In this document: in pieces, positions 1 to 10,762 of the stretch
How the letters are laid out: each line of letters begins with the position of its first letter
How positions within the stretch are numbered: position 1 is the stretch's first letter
DNA from: Plakobranchus ocellatus
Taxonomy: Eukaryota; Mollusca; Gastropoda; Plakobranchidae
DNA: 25,450 nt
Direction: 5' to 3'
Assembly (NCBI GenBank): GCA_019648995.1
Contig: BLXT01000074.1
Location: 516,815 to 542,264, forward strand
The notes under the pieces: model-generated
Database searches by the model: none
The model's input: only the letters and a program-made list of their open reading frames with translations
Told to the model about the DNA's origin: nothing
Made by a program: the position numbers and the translations under genes

Positions 1-100
1 AAAATATTTATAAGGAAAGGAGAGAAAGGAAAAGCGGGGGAAAATGTAGGGTAAGAGAGAAAGACAGATACGTAGAGTTAAAAGACAAATATAAAGAAAC

Positions 101-103
<3 letters not shown>

Positions 104-158
<55 letters not shown>
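104..158. repeat. (GA)n microsatellite
   Basis: About 55 bases of uninterrupted GA dinucleotide repeat. The open frame through it on the minus strand is a Leu-Ser repeat artefact, not a gene. Confidence 0.97.
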
Positions 159-160
<2 letters not shown>

Positions 161-277
161 TCAAGAAGATAAGACAAGAAGATATGAAAAGAAAAAGAAA
201 TATGACTGCAGCTGACAGTAATAGATAAGAATAAAGTAATAGTGGTAAAAGATATATAAATTCAATGCTGGATCCAA

Positions 278-304
278 GGGGGGGGGGGGGGGGGGGGGGG
301 NNNN
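278..304. other. Poly-G run and assembly gap
   Basis: Twenty-three G residues run directly into four N. This is a sequencing or assembly seam, so the join between the left 277 bases and the repeat array on the right may not be real. Confidence 0.95.
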
Positions 305-313
305 TCCAGAATT

Positions 314-625
314 CCTCCCCTGCAAAACTGATGGACCTGTGGATGTTGATTATGTACCTTTTTAGTTCAGGAGAGCCCATGTTTTCACTCTCAAATTGCA
401 AAAGTTCGTTCGGAACCCTCCCCTGCAAAACTGATGCACCTGTGGATGTTGATTATGTATCTTTTTAGTTCAGGAGAGCCCACGTTTTCACTCTCAAATT
501 GCAAAAGTTCGTTCGGAACCCTCCCCTGCAAAAGTTCTGTACCTATGGATGTTGATTATGCACTATTTTAGTGTCAGGAGAGGCCACATTTTCACTCTCA
601 AACTGCAAAAATTCATCAGCTTCAG
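314..625. repeat. Tandem repeat, three copies of a 103-bp unit
   Basis: Units begin at 314, 417 and 520, each with CCTCCCCTGCAAAA. Copies 1 and 2 differ at only about three positions, while copy 3 is clearly more diverged. The array directly follows the assembly gap, so further copies may be hidden there. The sequence after it, up to the GATCCGGCCCTGG motif near 672, looks like the end of a dispersed repeat, but I cannot name a family. Short open frames through it are not genes. Confidence 0.9.
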
Positions 626-719
626 GGAGACTTTGCCTCCCCCCCATGGAAGCTATCCCTTCTGAAGTTCTTGATCCGGCCCTGGAATTATTTCCACTGT
701 CTCGGTAGCCTGACAAATA

Positions 720-3700
720 TGAATTTTACAGAAAACCAGTGCCATACTACTTAATCGTACTAATTGCTGTGATTTCCCTCATTTACTTTGTTACCACATT
801 CCTGAAGTTCGACGTTTGGCTTTGGTTAGGTCCATTCACAATACATAGTACTATCAGCAGTACTAAAATGTTGTCATTTAACTACATTGTAAATGCCCTA
901 AATATTTGTTTATACGCTTAAATCTAATCCAGATATAAATTTCCTCCAACATAAGATAGGTCTAATCTACATCTATGCCCGAAGATCTAAAATTGCAAGG
1001 TTTAAATTCTTGTTTAGGCTGCTTGTGTGAAAACAGTGAGAAGTAAAGCATTTATACGATTAAAAAAAGTAGTTTCATAGGCGAATGATTGCAGACACAC
1101 AAAGGCCCTGATCTTGCCCATCAAGGAAAAAAAAACCCCACATATTTGCAAAGAGTAATAATTTAATTGAAAGGTGGCTTGTATCTTTAGCTATAGAAGC
1201 CTAATCCAATGATACGTTTAATAATTATAAAAATATAATATTGATACTGGCCCGGGCCGACAAAACACCATGCTGTGACGCTTCTTTTCCTTTTTTTCTC
1301 TCCAGTGTCTTACAGAGCAGCCTATACGATGATATTAGTACATGTATGTCGCAAACAAATTCAAAGAGGCAAATAACTCATAAAGTTTAAATAAAAAAAA
1401 AAAAAAAAAAAAGAAAATGAGCATCCGGATTCTCTGGATTTTTTCGGTAACGTTGTAAAAGAGCCATTGTCATGTGCAGGCACCATAAGCCCTACCTACT
1501 CCTTGTTTGCTATTTCCAATATATATAATATATAAACGTAAAAAGGTAATTTTGTTCTCAATACAACCATACCAAACAAGCCACCAAGTCAGGTTTGTCG
1601 CAACCCTTGCTCCGCGTTGCCAAAATCAGTGTGCCCAGGAAATATCGGACTAACACGACCAGTAGATCTATCCATATCAATATTCTCATTCACAATCATG
1701 ACACTCTTGACTCGGAGACACTAAACTTCATTTTTATATCCGGTTTTTTGTTTGTTGTGGTTTTGTGGTCATGTTACTTAATTTGGCAGTTCCTGTGAAG
1801 CTATTGTGCATAATATTAATGGTTAAAGATAGAATATCGGTAGAATATAAAAGAAGATTTTAAAAAAAAAATCATGTTAGAATTAAAAAAAAAAATAGAG
1901 GAATGAGTTGTGAATTACTTTTTCTCATAGCTTTCTTCAATTCGCGCCTCTGACATCTAAGTTGCGTAAGGGGATCTGCATCGGATCTTCAGACAATTCA
2001 TTCAGCAAATTTCAAGATCCGATTCTTAGCATCAGAGGGATTAGTGCATGGGGCTCACAATTTTGTCCTCTGCCTCAATTTCGCATACAAGGTCTGCCCC
2101 TAAATCTACTGATTCAGGAGTTCCAAGATAATCTCTACTGAGTTTATCCTACAAGTATCGATACTGCTTAACAAAAGCAAAATATCCTGTATTTTTTTTT
2201 TACCTCAAGAAATAGAAGTCGATTAGATTCTACATCTCTTATCTGAAGCAATTCCATAATACTGCATATGTACACGCACAACAATGATTAAAGATATAAA
2301 AAAATAACTTTCAACTTTAATTTGTTTAATATTATGACATTGTCAGCAGTTGTATTTTTTGTGTACATATTACATAAAATTACATGTAACACAAACTTTA
2401 TAAAAAAATGAAAGCACAATACTGTATGTCACATGACACATTCATGTACGTTCATAATGAAAAATTTGCAGTGCATAGTTGAAAAATACTGTAATATATA
2501 AAAATATGATACAATTATTACACGTATACATGACTATAGAGTATACATATTACTATTATTGGTAAAAGTTGCATGAGGTAATATTAGTTATGAATTTTTA
2601 TCTTCTCTTTTTTTTAGCAGTGAAAATTTCTAAGTTACATTGTGGTTTAAACAATCATTTTTGCCACAGGAAAGATGTATTTATAAGTGTCAATAAGTAC
2701 ATGTACATTATCTGGATGGTTTCTTTTCCATGGCTGCAATTGTAAACAAAAATTTGAGCATATCCATAAAAGCAGTTGTAATTACCTCCGATACACCTTG
2801 GTACTATGATCTCATATTCTATGTTAGTAATTTTCAATTTTAGGCATTAAACTAGAGTTGGGTTTTAAATATGGATGTTATTAATTTTTTTATTTATTTC
2901 TTTTCAATTTGCAGTAGCATCACTTTAATTTTTGAAAACAGATTTCAAGAAATAAGAGCTTAATAATTACATTATTACAATCCCATTTTTTCTATTGATA
3001 GGCGTGAAAATTTATGATTTTTTTTACCCTATCTCATTTCAATGCCAAAAAACTAATTTTAATAAAACCCTGCAAGGTTTTAGGAATGAACTTAACTTTA
3101 TCAAGAAAAATCCTACCATATCAAAATTTTCAAAACCAACAGTTTAAATTTTTTCCTGCAATTTACAAACACAAATCTTTATTTAAGAAATGAGAAATAG
3201 GATACAATTAATTATGAGCTCAAAAGGAACCAAAGATTACAAAAGAAAAAAAAAAAAAAACAATGTCACCACTGTTGTATTTCTCTTCAGATGAACTGTG
3301 ATACACTCCAGCTTCAAGTAAAAACTCATTTTCTGATCCCAGTTGCCTAAAGTATTAATTTTGAACAATTGCTTTGGTAAAAAAAAAAAACCCCAAAAAA
3401 CCCTTTTTTTTTTATTTAAAAAAGGAAACAAAAACATCAGCCACCATGTATCTGGTCTCAGATTCCAGATAAAGAGGATTTCAGGATCCATGTTAGGCAT
3501 ATCAAACCTCTGAAATCCTTATTTACAAAGAGGGCACTTCAGAGGTTTGATACGTCTGCTATTGATATTAATTACAGCATACGCACTTACCTATGATATC
3601 AGTAGGCCTATGTATACATAGACTCACATACGCACAAATAAGTTTTACTATATAAGATGCAATATCTTTGTATCAATTATGCATATAAAGTGGCCTCTTT

Positions 3701-5010
3701 AAAGCTGTTTAAACACAGGCAATGGTCAACTAGACTAATATCCTCACGTGTCACATTCACTGAGAGTGAAACAAAACTCTGTCTCTGCTGAGTAATTTTA
3801 AAAACTTGCCCAGAAAAAGATGAACTTTGTCAAAAAAAAATTGCCAAAATTTAGTAAATTGCCCTCCTGTCCATCTAGGGGTGGACCTAGATTAAATGCT
3901 TAGGGGAAAAAAGCTGCTTCAAAACAGTTGATAATTTTTACCCACAAGACTCTAAGTTTGCTCTCTATTGGGGATGCACACACTTTGCCAATAATTTGCC
4001 AAATAGGAAATAGGAAAAAATTGCAATTTACAGCAGAATGGTGGAAAAAAATTGAAGCTGTAATTTGCCCTATGTGGCTTTGGTGCTGTTTCTAAGGAAA
4101 CATTTTTAATTTCCCTACACAAAATTAACTGAAATTTGTGTCATAATGACAACACTGAATCATCATACCTATATACTACAACAATATATAGCATTTACAA
4201 GAGGAGGGAGGGGTGTGTTTGAAGACTAGAAGAAGAGGAATACATTCATTTGAAAAAAAAAAAAAAAAGCAACAATTCTACTCATAAAGTTATAAAATAA
4301 TTTATCATGATGTGAAGTTTACACAAAGCTGCCCCATCATGAAGAACATTCATTCAAAATCCTGAGCATAACTGTCTCTGGTATAAACAACAATAATGGA
4401 ATGTACATGTATGATTATATACACACACATATATATATATTCTTAAACTAATTGGACTTGGGAACCTTCTTTAACAAGAAGCGTAATATTTATTTTATAT
4501 GAAGAAAAATGTATAAAAATATTTTTTTCCCTAACTTGATAACATAACCTCATCTTCATAAAAAATAAATTTGCATCGCTGAGATATTAAGACAAAAATT
4601 GAGCTCAGCCTAAGTAAGCCCAGATACGCAGGAAAACAGCATTTGGAATTGTTTTTAACCTTACAGATATATTCAGGTGAATGTGGAAGATTGACAAGAT
4701 GAATAAAAAGAAGAACATGTCTTGGGACAAGTCCAAATGTTGAGAGAGCAGAATTTTTCAGTTTGGTTTTGGCTTTTGACTAAAAAAAAAAAAAATTAAA
4801 AGCCCCCATATCTTGGCATTGAGCTGCTACAACTCTTCTCAGTTTACACCATAGCAAAGATTAATAAATGTAGCTTTTGCTGTGGTACCACTGATTTAAA
4901 AAAATTAGATTGAAGGATATATTTTTTTGGGCATGGTTGACCAAGTGTCAAGACATTAACTCCATTTCACTGTTACAGAGAACCCCCTTAAAAAACCAAC
5001 AACAATGGAC
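720..5010. other. AT-rich intergenic stretch, no convincing gene
   Basis: The stretch is AT-rich with many poly-A/T runs (for example 1393-1411, 3242-3259 and 4254-4268) and a short CA/TA tract near 4420-4440. Open frames are short, lack plausible protein composition and often start in homopolymers. Two local structures stand out: a 10-bp inverted repeat at 1980-1989/2014-2023 and nested hairpins at 3475-3552. A weak candidate exon at 2041-2148 on the minus strand is treated as a finding. Confidence 0.6.
3475..3552. repeat. Overlapping inverted repeats (alternative hairpins)
   Basis: TATCAAACCTCTGAA at 3500-3514 is the perfect reverse complement of 3538-3552, giving a 15-bp stem with a 23-base loop. 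The 10-mer at 3475-3484 is also the reverse complement of 3510-3519, which overlaps the first stem's left arm. The two hairpins are therefore mutually exclusive. Confidence 0.85.
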
Positions 5011-5400
5011 TAGATACATACTACTAATAAACTATTACACAATTTGCATGCAGACCTAATACTTGCAACACAAAATGCTAATATCAACTCTCTTCACAGT
5101 AAGAACACCATCATCCTTTGAGTTACAATAAAGAGATTCTTAAACTAAATAAAGCAAAGAGGTTATTGATCTTTAACTATGATGGCGTTTTTATCATCAT
5201 AAGAATTGTAGCCAAATAGTACAGTACACTGAACAACACTGTGACTGCCCCAAAGTTCAAAAGCAGGCCAGGTACTGCAATTTGAAGTTTGGGGCAGTCA
5301 CAGTGTTGTTCAGTGTTTGCACCTAACAGTGGTTGCAACGGGAGCAACATTGTGACATATTTTGGCAGCGGTGGGATGTTTTGACATCATTTTACTGAAC
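5011..5400 (+). repeat. LTR copy 1 and leader of gypsy element A
   Basis: Bases 5011-5117 match 13071-13182, and 5118-5177 match about 13372-13436, the latter including the AATAAA-bearing stretch. The right part, 5258-5400, matches 10450-10590 apart from an inverted segment described separately. AATAAA-like signals at 5127-5152 fit the polyadenylation region of an LTR. The sequence after about 5350 contains TTTGGCAGCGGTGGGAT (5360-5376), which resembles the primer-binding-site region of Ty3/gypsy elements. The exact LTR ends are uncertain, because this copy lacks about 190 bp present in the copy at 13071. Confidence 0.7.
5227..5315. repeat. 28-bp perfect palindrome arms in LTR copy 1
   Basis: The left arm, 5227-5254, is the exact reverse complement of the right arm, 5288-5315. 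After one mismatch the stem continues for about six more pairs, TTCAAA with TTTGAA. The loop holds GCAGGCCAGGTACTGC. At 10450-10510 the same sequence occurs with the loop in the opposite orientation next to a single arm. Confidence 0.95.
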
Positions 5401-6349
5401 ACAATAACAAATTAAGGTTATTTTGATTCTTAAAAGGTCCACGAATTCATGAGGGAACCACTTAGATAGAGATGTTTGATTGCATGGCCACAGTTAAATA
5501 GTTTGTCTGGGTTCTAGAATTCATTTAATTTTTCTGCCTCGCCTATGAGTGCTAATAATCAAGTACTAACAACATTTTGCCCATTAGAACTAAGGAGTGA
5601 GAAACGTTCTCTAGTGGTTCAGGGTAAAAGTAGTACTGTTACACTTATATGTAAAGACAAGGGGTAACAAAGTGATAATATTTTCCACATGAATGAATAA
5701 AATCACAGTAGGAGAAGAAAATTAATTCATGATATCTTTGATTTAAGAAACTAGAAGTTCTAGAAACAGTGAGAGCAGTAATTGGAGCCAGAGTAGGGCC
5801 TGATATTGTCTGTTCCGTACTGTTTACGGATCTGGTAGAGCCTCACAGGCTTAGGGTCAAAGCGAAAGAACGCAAGTTGATATAAACTAGTACTGACTAT
5901 ATGATTGAGTTGGTTTATTTAGGACTAACTTTAAAAAAAAAATTGCACAGCAATTATCGTTCTTACAAAGAAGGGAGTTGAGGAGTCCCTAGCCTTGATC
6001 TCTTGTTTAGTTGGGATATTTGAGTGTTGCGTTTGGCACACATAAGCCAATTGATTGCCTCGAAGAATAAGTCCTAGGTGCATATGGTGCACAATATTTG
6101 TTGTGATTGGTATTGTTACTTCCTGTCGCACATTTTATTTTCAGTTGGTGATGGTCAACATTCCCTAGTCCTTGCTAGTTGTTAAATCTGAAATTTAAGA
6201 AAAAAAAAAGTCGTAGGTATATGCAGACAGTGCGCAATACTAAACTGTTATTAAATATATAAAAGTTCGGGCTAAATTTTGTGGCTAAGTTTAAGTTGTT
6301 GTCTCATTAGTTTATTTTGTACTTTAGTTATTCATTGAATTTAATAATA
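5400..6349. other. Non-coding stretch upstream of element B
   Basis: No coding region was found. The stretch should contain the 5' LTR and leader of gypsy element B if that element is full length, but I could not find by eye a direct repeat pairing it with sequence after 8750. The 66-codon minus-strand frame at 5931-6131 has no recognisable features. Confidence 0.5.
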
Positions 6350-7488
6350 ATGGCTGACGTTGAGAAGCTCATAAAAGCTGGGGGAAATTAGGTATGTCTG
6401 GGCAGGCTTTAAACTATTGGGTGACAAAGCAACTCGCCTATCAAGAGAAACATAGGCAAGATGATTTAAGGTGTCTGAGGATGGAGCAGGAGAAGATTTA
6501 TGAGCAACAGCAACTGATGGAGAAGGAGCTTGAGCTAAAGCGATTGATTATTGAACACCAGGAATTGACTCCTCCTTCAACCCCTAAAAATAGTGCTGAC
6601 ACTACAAATCCTGCTAGTTGCCTACCCCTTGCCAAGAGCCCCAGATTGCCTTGCTTTGAGGACAAAACCGATCACATAGACAGCTATTTGTTGAGGTTTG
6701 AACGATATGCCACAATAAATGGGTGGCCGAGAAAGGACTGCGCAATTCACCTAGCGGCGCTGCTGAAAGGCAAAACGCTAGAGGTGTATACCCGCCTCGA
6801 CAAAGAGGATGCCCAGAAATACGATATATGCAGAGATGCATTACTACGGCGGTATAACCTGACACAAGATGGGTTTTAAGAAAAATTCCATAGGAGCAGA
6901 CCAGAGGCAAGTGAATCTATCAGCCAGTTCAGGACAAGAATACAATCCTACCTGGACAAGTGGCTGCACCTAGCAGGAAAGAACAAAACAAAACCAGAAG
7001 GCTTAATAGATTTTCTCATAATGGAACAATTGATAAATGTTTGTCACAAAGACTTTGTTGTCCTTTTGAAGGAACGAAAACCGAAATCGACTCACGACAT
7101 AGTTGACCTGGCTGAAAAGTATGTTGAGGCTCATGAAGAAAGATAAGCTTTCTCAAGAGTAGCAAATGAAAAGAAGGAAGACGAGCATCCTTCTCACTCC
7201 CCTCCGCTACACACTGGAGTCGCCAAACAGCATATTCATTGTCGGAGATGTCGGAGGTATGGTCATATCAAAAAGTTTTGGAAAACAAAGATAATTTCAG
7301 CTGTAAGAGAAGTGAAATGTGGATTCTGTGGGTTTAGAAATCATAGTGAAGAAGAATGTTGGAAGAAGCAGAGAAAGATAAAGGAGTTAAAGGCACAGAA
7401 GGTAGATATGGCTGAAAAGAGTCTGACTGCGGATGCGTGTTCCTGCCTAAGTATTATTTTAACTGCAGCATGCAGGGGTTGCGCATAG
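6350..7488 (+). pseudogene. gag: Gag of element B, SCAN-like capsid and zinc knuckles, disrupted
   Basis: A likely original start, ATG at 6350 (MADVEKLIKAG), is separated by a frame slip in the G/A run near 6380-6387 from the main frame, which has its own ATG at 6394. A charged Gln/Glu-rich coiled-coil-like stretch spans about residues 17-55 of that frame. It is followed by a helical region beginning at LPCFEDKTDHIDSYLLRFER that resembles SCAN or retroviral capsid. The frame then passes in-frame stops at 6877 and 7144. The first zinc knuckle (7240-7281) has Cys, Cys and His but Trp in place of the last Cys. The second (7318-7359) is a perfect C-X2-C-X4-H-X4-C. This protein would have packaged element RNA. 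It cannot be made intact here. Confidence 0.75.
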
Positions 7489-8365
7489 AGGTCACCGAGA
7501 GTGCCGACTGCTGTCGGGCATATTGACGGGAAATGGGTGACAGTATTGAGAGATTGTGGCTGTAGGTGTGTTGTCAACAGAAAGGGTTTAGTAAAGAACC
7601 CGATCAACCTCCCAAACGGCACAACACTACATGCACCAAGCACTGATGCCTTTTTGGAATGAGCGTTTTATACAGGAAAGATAGAAGTTGTAGAAATGAA
7701 GTCGCCACTGTACGATGTATTACTAGGAAATATTCCAGGAGGAAAGTGCCCAGGAATTGCACAGCAACAGAAGGCGATGATGACTGAGAAACAGAGCAGA
7801 AAGGAACACAACATAAAGTCTTTGCTAAATATGGGCAACACAGTGGCCGATCTAATTCAAAAGCAGAACAATGATTCATTCCTTGAAAATTGCAGGAAAC
7901 TTGCTGAAAGGAAAGAGTTAAAGTGCACAAGAAAGCAAAAGAAAAGTTGGTTTGGATACAAAAGGGGCATACTGTATTGATATTATCAGCCATCAGCTGA
8001 GCACCACAGTGATATATGCAGACGAATTGTAGTCCCGAAGGAACTGAGGATGAGTGTGATTAATTGGCTCACAACAAAACTATATCGATACATCTGGGGG
8101 GCCAAGAAGACTACAGAGATAGTGCTTAAATATTTCTCTTGGCCAAATGCCTAAAATGATGTACATTACTTTTGTAACTCCTGCTATCAATGTCAATGGA
8201 ATGCTCCTAAGGTGCATAATAGTAAACTCAAGAGTCTGAATGTTCTCCGCAAGCTGTGGATGGAGGATATTACAAATAAACAGATCAAACCGACCTATCA
8301 GTATGTGATCGATTTGAGAGTAAAAAAATGGAAAAGACAATCAATGTCACTCCTGATGATCTGAA
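7489..8365 (+). pseudogene. pol: Protease and integrase N-terminus of element B, disrupted
   Basis: This continues the Gag frame. The protease active site appears as LRDCGC, with the D-C-G triplet at 7552-7560 where family members have D-T/S-G. The protease end is marked by YDVLLGNIPGG at 7711-7743, a conserved feature of this protease type. After a spacer, the frame resembles the integrase zinc-binding region: SWFGYKRGILY, a stop at 7978, IVVPKELR, the FSWPNA equivalent of the usual YWPG motif, a stop at 8152, then CNSCYQC. The paired Cys remain, but the two His are not evident. Homology fades before the catalytic core, and the frame ends at a stop near 8363. Confidence 0.7.
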
Positions 8366-8517
8366 AAACGCCTCAAGAGGTATGAAAAAAATTCTATTTT
8401 TAAAACTAAGTGAAGAAAATTGGAGGAGCACACAATTCTGTTCAGTTTACATGTTTATAGAATAAATTAATAGCTTTGTAGAAACAGCTGGCTCTGGTAT
8501 AGGCAGTAAAAAATCTC

Positions 8518-8689
8518 AGCACTTATCTTCTGGGACGAGAGTTCATTGTTAAGACAGATCAATTGGGCAAAGTCCGAAAACAGAAGACTGATGAGGTGGG
8601 CATTGTTGCTCAGCCAATATAGGTTCAACGTGAGACCTGTTAAAGGGTCAGAGAACCATGGACCTGATTTCTTGTCAAGGCTGACCTAA
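8518..8689 (+). pseudogene. RNase H C-terminal remnant of element B
   Basis: Two short blocks in adjacent frames give the end of a retrotransposon RNase H. YLLGREFIVKTDQ starts at about 8524. After a frame slip, NRRLMRWALLLSQYRFNV and then NHGPDFLSRLT end at a TAA at 8687-8689. The Asp of the KTD segment and the closing DFLSR motif match the family pattern, in which an Asp precedes L-S-R. The stop lies 50 bases before a polypurine tract, so RNase H was the last domain of this element. Confidence 0.7.
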
Positions 8690-8738
8690 CAGAAACGTTT
8701 CGTTTTGTAGATTCTGAATTTTAGAGAAATTCATTCAT

Positions 8739-8749
8739 AAAGGGGGAGA
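8739..8749 (+). other. Polypurine tract of element B
   Basis: AAAGGGGGAGA followed immediately by TG at 8750. In LTR retrotransposons this tract primes plus-strand DNA synthesis and borders the 3' LTR, which normally starts with TG. Its position just past the last coding domain supports this reading. Confidence 0.65.
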
Positions 8750-9376
8750 TGCTTCAAAGACTCCCTTCACATTGCACTATAATTTAAGTCTTGTAGTATC
8801 TCTCTGGCTTGCAGTATCTCTAAGGCTATCAGGTGCAGGAATTTAATAAATTGTGTATTACTGGGTGGTCAGAGCATTGTGAGGCATTCCCATGACTATG
8901 ATATGACCACGGGTATTAACTTGGGTTGACTAAGATGCGTCTTGGGAGATACTACTGTTCATTGATAGACTATCCTACATTAGGGGTAGGAGAAGACTTT
9001 TGGCAATAGAACCTATGAATTTTGTATTATAAACTAGTGAATTGGAATTAAGAATCAGTCCGCATTGCAACGAGAGGATTATTCTAGACACTCTCATTCT
9101 CTGAAGAAATTTAGAAATTGTGAAGATCCCATTCACAGGCTCTGGGAGTTATTTTCCTTTTTGAGTTTCTGGTTCTAAAGTGTTGATTTGTTACTAGTTA
9201 GACAAGTGTCAATCCCTTAGTGCACACTAATAAGTTGTTTGATTATTGTTAATATACATCTGAGATTCGATATAATTTAACAGTAGCTTACTTTAAATTT
9301 ATCATCAAGCTATGATTATTTGAAATATAAGTTAAGCCGTAAGGCATTCGGTGTGTTAATTTTGTTGCTATTGTTG

Positions 9377-9444
<68 letters not shown>

Positions 9445-10449
9445 GATAATAATAATAATAAGTGTGACTAATTCATCGATTGTTTCATATTCCGAATATA
9501 GTTTAATTAAAGCTAACGGTTCAAATATAAAGTGTCGTAATTTAAAATATCTTAATTACATTAACGTTTCTGTTCCATATAGAATAGATCTGGTTGGCAT
9601 ATGGCAGAGTGGCCTTTGACTTGTCTTTGATTGTACCATTGACGGCACTATATTACTATATTATTATTAGGACAATACCACTGTATCTCGACTGTACCTC
9701 ATTTGATATCTTTGATTGAACTGCACTGAACTCAACTTTATCTGGATGGTACCTGTGTACCTATTTAATTTTACTGCATCAGCACCACTTAAAAGTGTAC
9801 AAGAACATTTTGTGCTGTCTACAAGCACAGAAATAAATAAATGAAATTATCAGTGTGACAAGAACATTAGTTCAAGATTTATAATTATCAGAAGAACATT
9901 CTCCCTGTCATTCATGAACTGTGCACTGAGTTTCATTCAAGATACAAGATCATGAACTATCTATTTTAAAGTTGGATGATTATTAGAAATAATTTTATTG
10001 CATGGAGCACTTCCTTTCCTGTCCTTCTTTCTATGAGTTAAGGTAAAGGCGCCCATTAGTTAAGACAAACCTGTTCTCTTTTCTCTCCCCTCTCTTTCAT
10101 GTTATTAATTATTAATTAACTATTTAATTGACGTTGTCAACATTAAAAAATAAGGCTTACATTTACGTAACTGAATTTTAAGTAACTAATTGAATCTTTA
10201 AGTAACCATTATTTTACCTCCTTTTAAGACTTGGAGTAATACTGATTTTTGTTATCCCTATTATTCATCACTATAAATATATCTATCACAGTGTATCATC
10301 TTTGTTCTACACACCCAAAGCAGGCATACATGCCAAACTCAGGCACACAAACAGAGAAGTAAAAGTAAACAATAAACATATTCTCATATAACTTAAAAGA
10401 GCTTGTTTGCCACGTGTGTATATATGTTGTCAGAAGACCTTAAATATAA
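8750..10449. other. Presumed 3' LTR of element B and non-coding DNA
   Basis: No coding sequence was found. The first part should be the 3' LTR of element B, but its right end is not defined because no matching 5' copy was seen. The stretch includes a trinucleotide microsatellite at 9377-9461. AATAAA-like signals occur near 9830-9840. The rest is AT-rich without recognisable structure. Confidence 0.45.
9377..9461. repeat. (AAT)n microsatellite
   Basis: About 85 bases of AAT/TAA repeat with a few TGA interruptions at 9434-9447. The poly-isoleucine open frame across it is an artefact. Confidence 0.96.
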
Positions 10450-10590
10450 CTTCAACTAGCAGTACCTGGCCTGCTTTTGAACTTTGGGACAGTCACAGTG
10501 TTGTTCAGTGTTTGTACCTTACAGTGGTTGCAGCGGGAGCCACATTGGGACATACATGAAATACCATTTTCATCCTTTTACCTGAAGCCA
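10450..10590 (+). repeat. LTR tail and leader of element A (copy 2)
   Basis: Bases 10450-10510 are the reverse complement of 5227-5288 with few mismatches. Bases 10511-10553 match 5316-5358 in direct orientation with about five differences, and weaker similarity continues (CATCCTTTTACCTGAA against CATCATTTTACTGAAC). Relative to LTR copy 1, the loop of the palindrome is thus flipped and the left arm is missing. The upstream part of the LTR is absent. Confidence 0.8.
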
Positions 10591-10762
10591 TTTCCAATGC
10601 TCAGTAAAAAGCCATTACGCATTCTCCTGCAGCAAATACTCATCCTGTGGCACTTGGAGTCACAGAGACAAGTCAACAAGATTCTGCCCATACGGTAAAC
10701 ACCAAGCCTATCAAGGCCTTCCAGACTGAAGATGATACTGCAAGTTATGTATTCCGTCAACT

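Larger units (their letters stand above)
6350..8749 (+). mobile_element. Degenerate Gmr1-like Ty3/gypsy retrotransposon (element B)
   Basis: The domains seen in order are a SCAN-like Gag with CCHC knuckles, an aspartic protease, the integrase N-terminal zinc region, and the RNase H C-terminal end. A polypurine tract follows at 8739-8749 and a TG dinucleotide then starts the presumed 3' LTR. Gag, protease and the integrase fragment lie in one reading frame, broken by stops at 6877, 7144, 7486, 7660, 7978 and 8152. The reverse transcriptase and the integrase core are missing, presumably deleted between about 8365 and 8515. Integrase upstream of RNase H is the order described for Gmr1-like gypsy elements, and Gmr1-like Gag is the proposed source of the SCAN domain. 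I found no LTR pair. The element is dead in this copy. Confidence 0.75.

Noticed and set aside
7604-7993. Minus-strand 129-codon frame opposite the element B protease region
   Set aside because: It is the shadow of the plus-strand pol frame, which carries recognisable motifs.
9320-9619. 99-codon open frame rich in isoleucine
   Set aside because: It is created by the AAT microsatellite and has no other coding character.
5400-10449. LTR pair for element B
   Set aside because: I compared the stretches 5400-6349 and 8750-10449 by eye and found no convincing direct repeat; a dot plot would be decisive.
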